DNA from: Hyphomicrobiales bacterium
GTDB taxonomy: Bacteria > Pseudomonadota > Alphaproteobacteria > Rhizobiales > Rhizobiaceae
Direction: 5' to 3'
Length of the DNA: 64,000 bases
Assembly: GCA_900473685.1 (NCBI GenBank)
Contig: UCNE01000021.1
Span: 1-64,000, forward strand
The notes beneath the pieces were generated by a model. That model was not told the DNA's origin and ran no database searches. It worked only from the letters and a program-made list of their open reading frames with translations. Below, piece after piece: positions 35,252 to 47,086 of the stretch. The position numbers and the translations under genes are program-made. Within the stretch, counting starts at the first letter, position 1. Every line of letters begins with the position of its first letter.

Positions 35252-35778
35252 AGCGGGAAGACTTCTTCGGTCACGTAAGGACCACCACCGACCGAATCGC
35301 GCGACGACAGAAGCACGAAGCGCGAGACGGTGAACGGGTTGGTATAGAAGCCGCCGCGGCCGGAAAGATAGCTGACCACATCCTCTACCCGTGAGGCCCG
35401 CAACCGGCCGAGCGTCACATGCGGGGTGAATTTTCGCGGATCGGCCGGGAGGCCGAGCCTCTGGCAGATCCGCTCGATTTCGGCCTGAAGTGCGTAGAGT
35501 TCCGGCGGGTTGCTGACGCCGGCCCAGACGGAATGCGGTTTTTTCGATCCGAAAGCCCCGGTTCCGGTCAGTTGCAATTGGAATTCCGGGCGTTCGATCC
35601 GGTCCAGCCGGTCGACGATTTCGTCGGCAGTGCGGTTTTCGACGTCACCGATGAAGCGAAGAGTGATGTGGTAGTTCTCCACATCGATCCAACGCGCGCC
35701 GGGAAGACCACCACGCAACAATGAAAGGCTCATTGCGGCATTACGCGGTATCTCGAGGGCGGTGAAAAGTCTCGGCAT
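35191..35778 (-). CDS. thpR: RNA 2',3'-cyclic phosphodiesterase
   Basis: ThpR (LigT) is a 2H phosphoesterase that opens 2',3'-cyclic phosphates, and can ligate tRNA halves by a 2'-5' bond in vitro. The 195-residue protein has both HxTL motifs: YHITLRFIG and TPHVTLGRL. GGGGAG lies before ATG 35778, which is preferred to the frame from 35859. Its 3' end overlaps the LMW-PTP gene by 61 bases, tail to tail. The last 20 residues (SSSLPISNVHPSKSML) lie in the overlap and may be an extension beyond the fold. Confidence 0.9.
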   Translation of the reverse strand: MPRLFTALEIPRNAAMSLSLLRGGLPGARWIDVENYHITLRFIGDVENRTADEIVDRLDRIERPEFQLQLTGTGAFGSKKPHSVWAGVSNPPELYALQAEIERICQRLGLPADPRKFTPHVTLGRLRASRVEDVVSYLSGRGGFYTNPFTVSRFVLLSSRDSVGGGPYVTEEVFPLYERSSSLPISNVHPSKSML

Positions 35779-35918
35779 AACGAGCTCCCCGAATCTCTTG
35801 AAGATAACCCAGCGAATCATGCTTGCCTGCTGGAAGCAATTATAATTTCGCACCTGCAATATTTATCCAACGCGATTAACAGATGCTGAACAAGTAAAGA
35901 GTTCTTGTTTGGCTGGCG

Positions 35919-36563
35919 TCATCCTCCAGTTGAAAGTGATTGCAGGAAACGTTCGGCTGACGGCAGGAAGCGTTCGACCATGACGCCGACGCCATCACCA
36001 TTGGGATGCATGGCGTCCTCGATCTTCAGCTTGGCATCTTCGACCACACCGTCGAGGAAGAACGGATAGAGTTCGAGGCCGTAGGTCCTGGCAAGCTCGG
36101 AATAGATCGGATTGAACCGTGCGGCATAGTCGGCGCCCATGTTCGGCGGCGCTATCATTCCGGCAAGCAACACCTTGATCCCGCGTGACTGCAGCTTTTC
36201 GATCATCGCAACAAGGTTCTTGCGGCTTTCTTCCGGCGCAATACCACGCAGGGCATCGTTGGCGCCGAGTTCGAGAATGACACCCTTGGTGCCATCCGGA
36301 ACCGACCAATCGATCCGCGCCAGGCCGCCGGACGTCGTGTCGCCGGAGACGCCGGCATTGCTGATCGTCACATCGTGGCCTTTCTCACGCAGGGCCTTTT
36401 CCAGCCGGGCGGGGAAGGCGTCTTCGGCCGGCAACTGGTAGCCAGCCATCAGGCTATCGCCAAAACCAACGAGGCTGACCGGTTCGGCGCGGCTGATCGC
36501 CGGCATGATCACAATTGCCGTGATCGCCAACAAAAATGTACAGAAACCTTTTATTCGCATCAT
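35919..36563 (-). CDS. tesA: Exported SGNH-type arylesterase / lysophospholipase L1
   Basis: A 214-residue TesA-like hydrolase, exported by a signal peptide (MRIKGFCTFLLAITAIVIMPAISRA). SGNH blocks are complete: block I GFGDSLMAGY with the nucleophile Ser, block II SGDTTSGGLAR, block III LGANDALRG, and block V DAMHPNGDG with the Asp and His. AAGG before ATG 36563 sets the start. It is divergent from the ABC ATPase/permease pair, the same arrangement as tesA and ybbA-ybbP in E. coli. Substrates may be esters or lysophospholipids. Confidence 0.92.
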   Translation of the reverse strand: MMRIKGFCTFLLAITAIVIMPAISRAEPVSLVGFGDSLMAGYQLPAEDAFPARLEKALREKGHDVTISNAGVSGDTTSGGLARIDWSVPDGTKGVILELGANDALRGIAPEESRKNLVAMIEKLQSRGIKVLLAGMIAPPNMGADYAARFNPIYSELARTYGLELYPFFLDGVVEDAKLKIEDAMHPNGDGVGVMVERFLPSAERFLQSLSTGG

Positions 36564-36632
36564 TGCGCCCTTAAATCGGTAAAACTCAGCCGTTCCAGCA
36601 ACCTTCATATTGTACATATAGGACAGTTTCCC

Positions 36633-37358
36633 TTGGCAAAAACCATGATCGAACTGAAAAATGCGGATCTGACCCTCGGCCAGGCCGCTGCGTCCGTTCA
36701 TGTGCTCAAGGGTATGGATCTTGTTATCGATGCGGGTGAATCCGTCGGGATCGTCGGTCCGTCCGGATCTGGCAAGTCCACGCTTTTGATGGTTCTGGCT
36801 GGTCTCGAACGTCTCGACAGCGGCGAGATCGTCATCGATGGGACGCCATTGCATGGCTTGAGCGAAGACCGGGTAGCGGAGTTCCGCGGCCGCAATATTG
36901 GTATCGTCTTCCAATCGTTCCATCTGATCCCGAACATGACGGCGCTGGAAAACGTCGCCGTGCCGCTCGAGCTTGCCAATGTGCGCGACGCTTTCGAGAT
37001 CGCCCGTCAGGAACTGATTTCTGTCGGCCTCGGCGAACGGCTGTCTCATTATCCCGGGCAATTGTCCGGCGGCGAGCAGCAGCGTGTGGCCATTGCCCGG
37101 GCGCTCGCACCCTCGCCGAAGCTGCTGATCGCCGACGAGCCGACTGGTAATCTCGATGGTGAAACCGGCAAGCAGGTGGCCGATCTGATCTTCTCCAAGC
37201 AGGCCGAGCGTGACATGACACTGGTTCTGGTTACCCATGACACGGCCCTTGCCGCCCGCTGCTCGCGTCAGGTGCGGGTCCGCTCCGGCGAGATCGTGTC
37301 TGGCTCCGGCCACGAACCATCCGTTTCCGCTTCGCTGTCCAAGGTCGCGTCCGCATGA
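36633..37358 (+). CDS. ABC transporter ATP-binding protein (YbbA/LolD type)
   Basis: A 241-residue ABC ATPase with Walker A GPSGSGKST, Q-loop FQSFHLIPNMTALENV, signature LSGGEQQRVAIARAL, Walker B LLIADEPTGNLD and the switch histidine in VTHD. These features place it in the LolD/MacB/YbbA group, which drives FtsX-like permeases. AGGA lies nine bases before TTG 36633; ATG 36645 is the alternative start, four codons later. It overlaps the permease gene by four bases. The divergent tesA gene suggests a shared role in lipid or envelope handling, as an inference. Confidence 0.9.
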   Translation: MAKTMIELKNADLTLGQAAASVHVLKGMDLVIDAGESVGIVGPSGSGKSTLLMVLAGLERLDSGEIVIDGTPLHGLSEDRVAEFRGRNIGIVFQSFHLIPNMTALENVAVPLELANVRDAFEIARQELISVGLGERLSHYPGQLSGGEQQRVAIARALAPSPKLLIADEPTGNLDGETGKQVADLIFSKQAERDMTLVLVTHDTALAARCSRQVRVRSGEIVSGSGHEPSVSASLSKVASA

Positions 37359-39907
37359 GGGCCGCGACTTTCGGCGGCTTCCGCCTTGGTCTCGCCTTGC
37401 GCCTTGCCCTGCGCGAAATGCGGGGTGGGTTGAAAGGCTTTTATATTTTCCTCGCCTGCGTGGCGCTGGGTACGGCGGCCATTGCGGGGGTTAACTCGCT
37501 GTCGCAGTCGATTACCGGTTCCATCGCCAGCCAGGGCCGCGAGCTTTTGGCCGGCGACATCCGTTTCGAGCTCAATAACCGGGTCGCCACCGATGATGAA
37601 AAAGCCTTCATCGAGAGCCTCGGTGCAGTCTCCGTCTCATCTGGGCTGCGCTCGATGGCGCGGCTGCCGGACGGCTCCAACCAGGCATTGGTCGAACTGA
37701 AAGCCGTCGATGGTGCCTATCCGCTTTACGGCACATTCGAAAGCGAACCGGCGGTACCGCTTGGCGATGCGCTGGCGGAAAATAACGGCATTTACAACGC
37801 GCTTGCCGCGCCATTGTTGCTGGAGCGTCTCGGCATCAAGACCGGTGACGAAATCCTGCTTGGGACTGCGCGTATTCACGTTGCCGGTACCATCGTGCGC
37901 GAACCGGATGCTCTTTCGGATGGTTTCGGTTTTGCGCCGCGCCTGCTGATTTCGAAAGCGGCACTTGATGCTTCGGGTCTCGTGCAGACAGGCAGTCTGG
38001 TCGAGCATACCTACAAGGTGAAAGTCGCCGATAGTACCAGCGTGCCAGCCCTGCGCAGGCAAGCTGAGGAAAAATTTCCGCAGGCAGGCTGGTCTGTTCG
38101 TACCAGCCAGAATGCCGCTCCGGCATTGACGGCCAACATCACCCGCTTTTCGCAGTTCCTCACCCTTGTGGGGCTGACGGCGCTGATTGTCGGTGGCGTT
38201 GGCGTCGCCAATGCCGTGCGCTCCTATCTCGATTCCAAGCGTGGCGTCATCGCCACGTTCAAATGCGTCGGCGCGCCTGCCTCGATGATCACGACGATCT
38301 ATCTCATCCAGATCCTGCTGATTGCCTTGATCGGTATCGGTATCGGCCTGGTCCTCGGCGCGCTCATTCCGTTCGTTGCGGCGCAGTTCCTTGCTGGCGT
38401 CCTGCCGGTATCAACCGCGTTTCAGCTCTATCCCGGCGCACTCGGCCTTGCCGCCGTGTTCGGCCTTTTGACCTCGCTTGCCTTCGCCATCCTGCCGCTC
38501 GGCCATGCCCGCGAAGTTCCGGCGACCGCGCTGTTTCGCGAGCAGGGGTTCGAGCGGGCGCGCCTGCCATCCTGGCCGTATCTGCTGGCGGCGGCGCTTT
38601 GCCTCGGGGCGCTTGCAGGTCTTGCGATCTTCACCGCCTATGACCGCACGATTTCGCTGACCTTCCTTGGCGCCATTGCCTTTTCGTTCGTCGTGTTGCG
38701 TGGCGTCGCCAGTCTGGTCGCCATGCTGGCCCGCCGGGCGCCGCGCGTCAGTTCGCCGGCGCTCAGGCTTGCGATCGGCAATATCCATCGCCCCGGTGCG
38801 TTGACCCCCTCGGTGGTGCTGTCGCTCGGCCTTGGCCTGGCGCTGCTGGTGACGCTGGCGCTGATCGACGGCAATCTGCGCTGCGAGCTGACCGGCAACT
38901 TGCCGGAGCGGGCTCCGAATTTCTTCTTCGTCGATATTCAAGGCACTGAGGTCGAGGGGTTCCGTTCGCTGCTGCAGACAAGTCTGCCGGAGGGCAAGGT
39001 CATCGAGGTGCCGATGCTGCGCGGACGTATCCTCGCTTTCAACGGCGAGGACGTGACGAAGATGAACGTGCCGCCGGCCGGTCAATGGGTGCTGCGCGGC
39101 GACCGGGGCATTACCTATGCCAAGAACAAGCCGGAAAACTCGACGCTGACGGAGGGGGACTGGTGGACACCGGATTATACCGGCGAGCCACTCGTGTCGT
39201 TTTCGTCCGAGGAGGCCGGTGAACTGGGCCTGAAGATCGGCGATACCGTCACCGTCAACGTGCTTGGCCGCAATCTTACAGCCCGGATTGCCAATTTCCG
39301 CAAGGTCGAGTGGGAATCCCTGTCGATCAATTTCGTCATGGTGTTCTCGCCGAACACCTTTGCCGGTGCGCCGCATGCGTGGCTTGCCACCGTGATCGAT
39401 CCGGGCGCGACGGCTGCGGAAGAGGCAGCCACGCTCAAGGCCGTCACCAATGCCTACCCGACGATCACCAGTGTCCGGGTCAAGGATGCGCTCGACATTA
39501 TCAACGTGCTGGTCGGCCAGCTGGCAACCGCCATCCGCGCCGCCGCTGCCGTCGCGCTCGTGGCGTCCATCCTGGTGCTTGCCGGGGCGCTTGCGGCTGG
39601 CAACCGGGCACGCACCCATGATGCCGTCGTACTGAAGACGCTGGGCGCGACGCGCTCGACGCTAATCCGCGCCTTCTGCTACGAATACGCCATGCTCGGC
39701 TTGTCGACGGCGATCTTTGCGCTGTTTGCCGGTGGCGTTGCGGCATGGTTCGTGGTCAGCAAAATCATGAGCTTGCCGTCCTCTTTCCTGCCGGATGTGG
39801 CGCTGATCACCATGGCTGTCGCCCTGATCGTCACGGTCGGTTTCGGCCTGGCGGGTACCTGGCGGGTGCTCGGTCAGAAGGCCGCACCCGTCCTGCGCGA
39901 GCTCTGA
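37355..39907 (+). CDS. FtsX-like ABC transporter permease (YbbP type)
   Basis: An 850-residue permease with ten membrane segments in the YbbP layout: one N-terminal helix, a large periplasmic domain (about residues 45-250), three FtsX helices (LTLVGLTALIVGGVGVANAV and on), two central helices, a second periplasmic domain, and three final FtsX helices (AVALVASILVLAGALAAGNR onwards). It overlaps the ATPase start/stop by four bases. Such systems move or extract substrates at the inner-membrane face rather than import them. It probably works with the TesA-like esterase encoded divergently. Confidence 0.9.
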   Translation: MRAATFGGFRLGLALRLALREMRGGLKGFYIFLACVALGTAAIAGVNSLSQSITGSIASQGRELLAGDIRFELNNRVATDDEKAFIESLGAVSVSSGLRSMARLPDGSNQALVELKAVDGAYPLYGTFESEPAVPLGDALAENNGIYNALAAPLLLERLGIKTGDEILLGTARIHVAGTIVREPDALSDGFGFAPRLLISKAALDASGLVQTGSLVEHTYKVKVADSTSVPALRRQAEEKFPQAGWSVRTSQNAAPALTANITRFSQFLTLVGLTALIVGGVGVANAVRSYLDSKRGVIATFKCVGAPASMITTIYLIQILLIALIGIGIGLVLGALIPFVAAQFLAGVLPVSTAFQLYPGALGLAAVFGLLTSLAFAILPLGHAREVPATALFREQGFERARLPSWPYLLAAALCLGALAGLAIFTAYDRTISLTFLGAIAFSFVVLRGVASLVAMLARRAPRVSSPALRLAIGNIHRPGALTPSVVLSLGLGLALLVTLALIDGNLRCELTGNLPERAPNFFFVDIQGTEVEGFRSLLQTSLPEGKVIEVPMLRGRILAFNGEDVTKMNVPPAGQWVLRGDRGITYAKNKPENSTLTEGDWWTPDYTGEPLVSFSSEEAGELGLKIGDTVTVNVLGRNLTARIANFRKVEWESLSINFVMVFSPNTFAGAPHAWLATVIDPGATAAEEAATLKAVTNAYPTITSVRVKDALDIINVLVGQLATAIRAAAAVALVASILVLAGALAAGNRARTHDAVVLKTLGATRSTLIRAFCYEYAMLGLSTAIFALFAGGVAAWFVVSKIMSLPSSFLPDVALITMAVALIVTVGFGLAGTWRVLGQKAAPVLREL

Positions 39908-39941
39908 GCGGCCAGTTAACCGTTAACGCTACCCCTTGAAA

Positions 39942-39977
39942 GCCCTGAGAATCCGCTTTTCGGCTGATTCTCAGGGC
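39942..39977 (+). terminator. Strong hairpin after the permease gene
   Basis: GCCCTGAGAATC and GATTCTCAGGGC pair perfectly over 12 bp. There is no clear T-run, so it may be a Rho-independent terminator of weak type or an mRNA 3' stabiliser. Two GANTC sites lie in the arms. Confidence 0.55.
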
Positions 39978-40130
39978 GGCCGGTCTTGTGTAAGTCGTAT
40001 TTCGACATCATATTCTCCCTAGGCATGCTGGAGCCCCGCAGCGGCGCCTGGGTCAAGTGGCTTGCACCTTACGGATGCGCCCTTACCGCCCGACACCGTA
40101 AACTTAACCGGGGCTTTTAAAGAGGAAACA

Positions 40131-40874
40131 ATGGCTGATCTTAGAAACTACCAAACCCGAATGTCGCCTGCCGGCGCACAGGCGGGGGCCGTAATCGACG
40201 AAGGTCTGCGCACCTATATGCTCAAGGTGTACAACCTGATGGCCCTCGGTCTGGCGATCACCGGTATTGCCGCCTACGCTGCGTTTCAGTTCGCTTTCGC
40301 GGACGGACAGCTGACAGCCTTCGGCCAGGCGATTTATGTGAGCCCGCTGAAGTGGGTCGTCATGCTCGCGCCGCTGGCTCTGGTGTTCTACATGAGCTTC
40401 CGCATTAACTCGATGAGCGTATCCGCCGCGCAGACGACCTTCTGGGTCTATGCCGGTCTGATGGGTCTCTCGCTGTCGTCGATCTTCCTGATCTATACCG
40501 GCCAGAGCATCACCCAGACGTTCTTCGTCACGGCTGCTTCGTTCGGCGCTCTGTCGCTCTACGGTTACACCACCAAGCGTAGCCTGTCCGGCATGGGTTC
40601 GTTCCTGATGATGGGTCTGTTCGGCCTGATCATCGCCTCGATCGTCAATATCTTCCTCGCCTCTTCGGCGCTTGATTTTGCGATCTCGGCTATCGGTGTT
40701 CTGATCTTCGCAGGCCTCACGGCTTACGATACCCAGAAGATCAAGGAAATGTACTTCGAAGAAGAAGGTGCCGAAGCCACTGGCCGCAAGGCCATCATGG
40801 GTGCGCTGACGTTGTACCTCGACTTCATCAACCTGTTCCTGTTCCTGCTGCGTTTCCTTGGAAACAAGGAATAG
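40131..40874 (+). CDS. Bax inhibitor-1 / YccA family membrane protein
   Basis: A 247-residue protein of the BI-1 (UPF0005) family with seven membrane helices. It matches family hallmarks: YMLKVYNLMALGLAITGIAAY at the N-terminus, FFVTAASFGALSLYGYTTKR in the middle, GVLIFAGLTAYDTQKIKEMY with the conserved Asp, and LTLYLDFINLFLFLLRFLG at the end. AGAGGAAACA before ATG 40131 fixes the start. Related proteins act as pH-sensitive calcium leaks or modulate FtsH; a role here is not known. It ends in a classic terminator. Confidence 0.93.
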   Translation: MADLRNYQTRMSPAGAQAGAVIDEGLRTYMLKVYNLMALGLAITGIAAYAAFQFAFADGQLTAFGQAIYVSPLKWVVMLAPLALVFYMSFRINSMSVSAAQTTFWVYAGLMGLSLSSIFLIYTGQSITQTFFVTAASFGALSLYGYTTKRSLSGMGSFLMMGLFGLIIASIVNIFLASSALDFAISAIGVLIFAGLTAYDTQKIKEMYFEEEGAEATGRKAIMGALTLYLDFINLFLFLLRFLGNKE

Positions 40875-40895
40875 TCCAGAACCGGGATACATCTG

Positions 40896-40921
40896 AAAAG
40901 GCGGCTTCGGCCGCCTTTTTT
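40896..40921 (+). terminator. Rho-independent terminator of the BI-1 gene
   Basis: AAAAGGCGGC-TTCG-GCCGCCTTTTTT, a perfect stem with a stable UUCG tetraloop and T-run, 21 bases after the stop. Confidence 0.95.
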
Positions 40922-41008
40922 GTTGCCCGGAGGGCTGCAACGGTGCCTGCTTGAACGCACGAATACAATATGGCAGAGGAGAAAGTCCTTTCCCAGTCAG
41001 GTCCGCCC

Positions 41009-41566
41009 ATGCCCTTCACGCTTCGTGACGCTACCCTTTCCGATATTGCCGCGATTACCGCGATCTATCAGGACTCGGTTCTCAATGGCGTAGCCTCTTA
41101 TGAGATGACGCCGCCGGGTGAGCCGGAAATGGCGTCGCGCTTTTCTGCGATCACCGGCAATGGTTATCCCTATATCGCCGCCGTCGATGCGCAGGGCGTG
41201 CTGCTCGGCTATGCCTATGCGTCAGCGTTCCGCACGCGCACTGCATACCGGTTCATGGTCGAGGATTCGATCTATCTGGCACCGGAGGCGCGCGGGCAGG
41301 GTGTCGGCAAGGCGCTGCTGGCCGAACTGATCCGGCACTGCACGGCGCTCGGCTTCCGCCAGATGGTCGCTGTCATCGGCGGCGCCCATCCAGCCTCCGT
41401 CGCGGTTCATCGCGCAGCCGGTTTCGAGCATGGCGGATTGATGAAGGGCACGGGGTTCAAACACGGCCGCTGGCTCGATACGATAATCATGCAATTGCCG
41501 CTCGGCGAGGGCCTGACAACCGATCCTGAACCGGGCGTCTATCCCGATACGCTGTATCGCAGTTGA
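41009..41566 (+). CDS. GNAT family N-acetyltransferase (phosphinothricin acetyltransferase-like)
   Basis: A 185-residue GNAT enzyme of the Pat/YncA type. The fold begins with FTLRDATLSDIAAITAIYQ. Motif A, the acetyl-CoA loop, is EARGQGVGKALLAELI, and motif B includes HPASVAVHRAAGFEHGG. Tyr/Asn residues in YEMTPPGEPEM and the tail PEPGVYPDTLYR fit the phosphinothricin-acetyltransferase subfamily, which can acetylate herbicides or methionine derivatives. ATG 41009 is chosen because homologs begin at the FTLRDA block; ATG 40970 would add thirteen residues. It converges with DUF2794. Confidence 0.87.
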   Translation: MPFTLRDATLSDIAAITAIYQDSVLNGVASYEMTPPGEPEMASRFSAITGNGYPYIAAVDAQGVLLGYAYASAFRTRTAYRFMVEDSIYLAPEARGQGVGKALLAELIRHCTALGFRQMVAVIGGAHPASVAVHRAAGFEHGGLMKGTGFKHGRWLDTIIMQLPLGEGLTTDPEPGVYPDTLYRS

Positions 41567-41567
41567 G

Positions 41568-41975
41568 TCAGGTCTTGATGACCTTCAGCATCTTGTCGAA
41601 AACCTTGAGCACCTGCTGCAGGTCATGACCGCGCTTGAGAATCATGCCGTGGGTATTAACGACGCTGAATGCGCCCTGCTTGGCTGATAGTTTCGGATTC
41701 TTTTCGATCCGGAACAGTGGCATTTCACCGGAGCGTTTGAAAACCGAGAACACCGCCTTGTCGCGCAGGTGGTCCATCGCGTAATCGCGCCACTCGCCCT
41801 CGCCGACCATGCGTCCATAGACCCTGAGGATCATATCAAGCTCGCGGCGATGGAAGGTGATGGGGAGTTGGTCCTGGTTGCTGCTGCGATATTCGTGCAG
41901 ATTAACAACCACATCGGACGATTTCTGCCTTTCGGAACGGGTCTCGCCTTGCGGCAAATCCGGCTGATCAGTCAT
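41568..41975 (-). CDS. DUF2794 domain-containing protein
   Basis: A 135-residue cytosolic protein of the alphaproteobacterial DUF2794 family. The conserved block runs from ITFHRRELDMILRVYGRMV through AMDHLRDKAVFSVFKRSGE to PLFRIEKNPKLSAKQGAFSVV. The N-terminal 30 residues are polar and probably flexible. No enzyme motif or membrane segment is seen, and no function is known for the family. It is transcribed towards the GNAT gene, whose stop codon is one base away. Confidence 0.85.
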   Translation of the reverse strand: MTDQPDLPQGETRSERQKSSDVVVNLHEYRSSNQDQLPITFHRRELDMILRVYGRMVGEGEWRDYAMDHLRDKAVFSVFKRSGEMPLFRIEKNPKLSAKQGAFSVVNTHGMILKRGHDLQQVLKVFDKMLKVIKT

Positions 41976-42366
41976 CGGTACTCCGGCCTTTTATTGTGAC
42001 AGGACGGTTACAGTGTGCCTGACCGTGGCCGAAATGCAAGCCGCACGGGTGCGGCAACGGGGCAAGACTTTTTTCGCCCTGCCGCATTTCAAACAAACCG
42101 ACGCCCCAATTCACAACGAAACTCGCCCGCGTCGGCACAAGGAAGTTCTTCCGGGTGTCCGGCCTGCATGTCTGTTTGGAGATTTTCTGTCTTGAACGGG
42201 TGCAGCAATGGAGCGGCTAGCCAAAGCGTCCTTCGGGCGCGGTTGCTTCAGACGCCATGTTTCGTCGGCAATGAACGTTGCCGGAAAGCGTGGCCGGTTC
42301 GGTCCGGCATCTTCGAACCCTCAGCCCCAGCCCCTCGATGCTGCCGGGCCGAACCAGACTAGCCAA
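41976..42366. other. Intergenic region with a long hairpin
   Basis: These 391 bases precede DUF2794 and follow DUF1223, both on the minus strand. No open frame has a supported start. The part nearest 41976 must hold the DUF2794 promoter. A long hairpin occupies 42296-42355. A GGCAAGAC...TTTTTT-like stretch at 42061-42076 is only a weak signal. Confidence 0.5.
42296..42355. ncRNA. Long imperfect hairpin, possible structured RNA or terminator
   Basis: GGTTCGGTCCGGCAT (42296-42310) pairs with ATGCTGCCGGGCCGAACC (42338-42355) with small bulges. The left arm can also pair with CGAACC at 42314-42319, so two structures compete. It lies just downstream of DUF1223 on the minus strand. It could be a terminator, or the core of a small RNA. 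This is an inference from base pairing only. Confidence 0.35.
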
Positions 42367-43125
42367 TCAGTTGGCGCCCTTCTCCGCCATCACGGTGGCG
42401 GCGCCAACGATGGCGCCGGGCGTTTCGCTGTCCTTCATCTTCTGCAACAGCACGGCACAGCCGCCGTTTTCACCTTCGTTGAGGATGGAAGCGGGCAGAA
42501 CGAAATTGGCAGGCTTGCCATCCCACATGCCGATCGTCTGGACATCGCGGACGGAATGCCAGTAGGAAATCTTCTTGCCGCTGTTTTCGCCCTTCTTGAC
42601 GTCGACAAACTGCTGCCGGTTGAAATAGACGACGACGACATTGGCCTTGCCGGTGCCTGCCCCGATCTTGATATCGATCTCATCCTTGCTGACATTGGCG
42701 GCGACCGGTACTGCGAGGCCCTGTCCCGCCGAATTCATCGCGGAGAGGCGATTGTTGATCCCGTCGATATCGGCGCCGTTGATGTGGTCGCGGCCGTTGA
42801 GAACGGCTTGAGGCGTGTAGACGCCGCTGCGGCCAAACATCTTCGCATAGGCATATTGCCGGGCAGTGTTGTCCTTCGAGGCCAAAGTGTCGGCCCAGCC
42901 GAGATAGTTCCAGTAGTCGACGTGATAGGAGAGCGCCACGACCTTGCCGTTGTCGATCAGCGTCTTCAATGCCGCATCTGCCGGCGGGCAGGACGAGCAG
43001 CCCTGGCTGGTGAACAGTTCCACCACGCCTGCCGGCTTCACCGTATCCTCGGCCACAGCCGGCATCGCCATCAGGCCAAGGCCAACGGCGAGCGTGATGT
43101 GGCGAACGGTGCTTGATCCAGACAT
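42367..43125 (-). CDS. DUF1223 thioredoxin-like exported protein
   Basis: A 252-residue protein of the DUF1223 family. A signal peptide (TVRHITLAVGLGLMAMPAVA) leads into a thioredoxin-like domain, in which VELFTSQGCSSCPPADAAL carries a CxxC pair in the usual position after the first strand. A second block, YWNYLGWADTLASKDNTARQ, and YTPQAVLNGRDHI are conserved in the family. GGAAG before ATG 43125 is preferred over ATG 43137. Redox activity in the periplasm is likely but inferred. It is monocistronic. Confidence 0.87.
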   Translation of the reverse strand: MSGSSTVRHITLAVGLGLMAMPAVAEDTVKPAGVVELFTSQGCSSCPPADAALKTLIDNGKVVALSYHVDYWNYLGWADTLASKDNTARQYAYAKMFGRSGVYTPQAVLNGRDHINGADIDGINNRLSAMNSAGQGLAVPVAANVSKDEIDIKIGAGTGKANVVVVYFNRQQFVDVKKGENSGKKISYWHSVRDVQTIGMWDGKPANFVLPASILNEGENGGCAVLLQKMKDSETPGAIVGAATVMAEKGAN

Positions 43126-43274
43126 TCGGACTTCCATTTCAGGATGTTGGCATTTCAGGCGGCTGAATTTCTGTGGTGTTGTACAGGCGTACAGTCTCTA
43201 TCGGCACCCTTCATACTCCGGTCCTCCGTCAACGGAAAATCACGTTGGAGTGAGGTTTAGGGTACCGGCGATCA

Positions 43275-43306
43275 CAAAAAAAACCGGGGCTCGTGAAAGC
43301 CCCGGC
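43275..43306 (-). terminator. Rho-independent terminator of acnA
   Basis: CCGGGGCT and AGCCCCGG pair around a 6-base loop. On the minus strand a run of eight T follows, 27 bases after the acnA stop. Confidence 0.95.
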
Positions 43307-43333
43307 TTCGTTCATTCAAGCATCAGCGATGCA

Positions 43334-46024
<2,691 letters not shown>

Positions 46025-46287
46025 TGGAATACCCCGTTCCGTTAGATCGCCAAAACGTGACGCACGAACGCCCGAACGCATTTAAAGCGCGATATGGGAT
46101 GCGGGTACGGCCATTTCCGCTGTCCGTACGTGGAAATCATTCCAAGTTCGGCGCTAGGATGAAATTCACGCCGACCGCTGGCGTGTTGGGGCGGTTATAG
46201 ATAATTTCTCCGGAACGTGCCAGACCATCCGTCCTCAATTTGAGACAATTTTTTTGCGCTGCGACGAACGTCGTAAAAGGAATGTGA

Positions 46288-46929
46288 ATGCCGATCCGCC
46301 TGCGTGTCGAAGGCCTCAGTGCGAAACGTGGTGAGGATCTGATTTTCCACGATATTTCGTTCATTGTTGCAGCCGGAGAAGCCTTGATTGTCACCGGTCC
46401 GAACGGATCGGGCAAGTCGACTTTGCTGCGCGTTCTGGCGGGGCTTTTGACGGCCGAATCCGGCACCGTCCGGATGGATGATACGGTTGCCGATATCAGC
46501 CATCCGCGCGAGCTCTGCCACTATCTCGGTCACCGCAATGCGATGAAGCACGAGCTGACGGTCGAAGAAAATCTCTCCTTCTGGAAATCATTCATGGGTG
46601 ATTCGGCTGGTGGCTCTGGCATCGGCCTCGAGGAGGCGACGGAAGCGCTTGGCCTTGGCGGAATTTCACATCTTCCCTTCGGCTATCTCTCGGCCGGGCA
46701 GCAACGGCGCATGGCCATGGCCAAGCTGCTGGTCGCCTATCGCCCGGTCTGGATCCTCGACGAGCCGACGGCCGCACTCGATGCGGCGGCGGACCGGATG
46801 TTTGCTGGATTGGTGGAGCGGCATCTCGGTGCGGGCGGGATTGTGGTCGCAGCGACGCATCAGCCGCTGGGGGTGGCTGCAAGGGAGCTGCGGATGACGG
46901 GGTTTGCTGGAGTGGGGGAAGTGGTTTGA
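46288..46929 (+). CDS. ccmA: Haem exporter ATP-binding protein CcmA
   Basis: CcmA is the ATPase of the CcmABCD complex, which releases holo-CcmE with haem during cytochrome c maturation. The 213-residue protein shows Walker A GPNGSGKST, LGHRNAMKHELTVEENLSFW (a CcmA-typical Q-loop region), the signature LSAGQQRRMAMAKLL, Walker B WILDEPTAALD and the switch histidine in ATHQPL. AAAGGAATG precedes ATG 46288. ccmB follows only after 235 bases because a pair of inverted repeats sits between them. In most bacteria the two genes almost touch. Confidence 0.94.
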   Translation: MPIRLRVEGLSAKRGEDLIFHDISFIVAAGEALIVTGPNGSGKSTLLRVLAGLLTAESGTVRMDDTVADISHPRELCHYLGHRNAMKHELTVEENLSFWKSFMGDSAGGSGIGLEEATEALGLGGISHLPFGYLSAGQQRRMAMAKLLVAYRPVWILDEPTAALDAAADRMFAGLVERHLGAGGIVVAATHQPLGVAARELRMTGFAGVGEVV

Positions 46930-46950
46930 TGCCAGTGTCTGCCGTATCGA

Positions 46951-46996
46951 CCCCCCTCTGTCACTTCGTGACATCTCCCCCACAAGGGGGGAGATC
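46951..46996. repeat. Palindromic repeat unit 1 between ccmA and ccmB
   Basis: Reads CCCCCCTCTGTC, a small ACTTCGT-type hairpin (GTCAC/GTGAC), then ATCTCCCCCACA and AGGGGGGAGAT. It is the mirror of the unit at 47087-47135 and the same family as the units inside ftsY. Confidence 0.85.
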
Positions 46997-47086
46997 ATCG
47001 TTGGTACTTCGCCAGGTCGATGAAGATAATCGCCTTCACCCGATTTCGGTTGGCAGATTACTGATGGGATTGTGTGGGAAAAGAGT

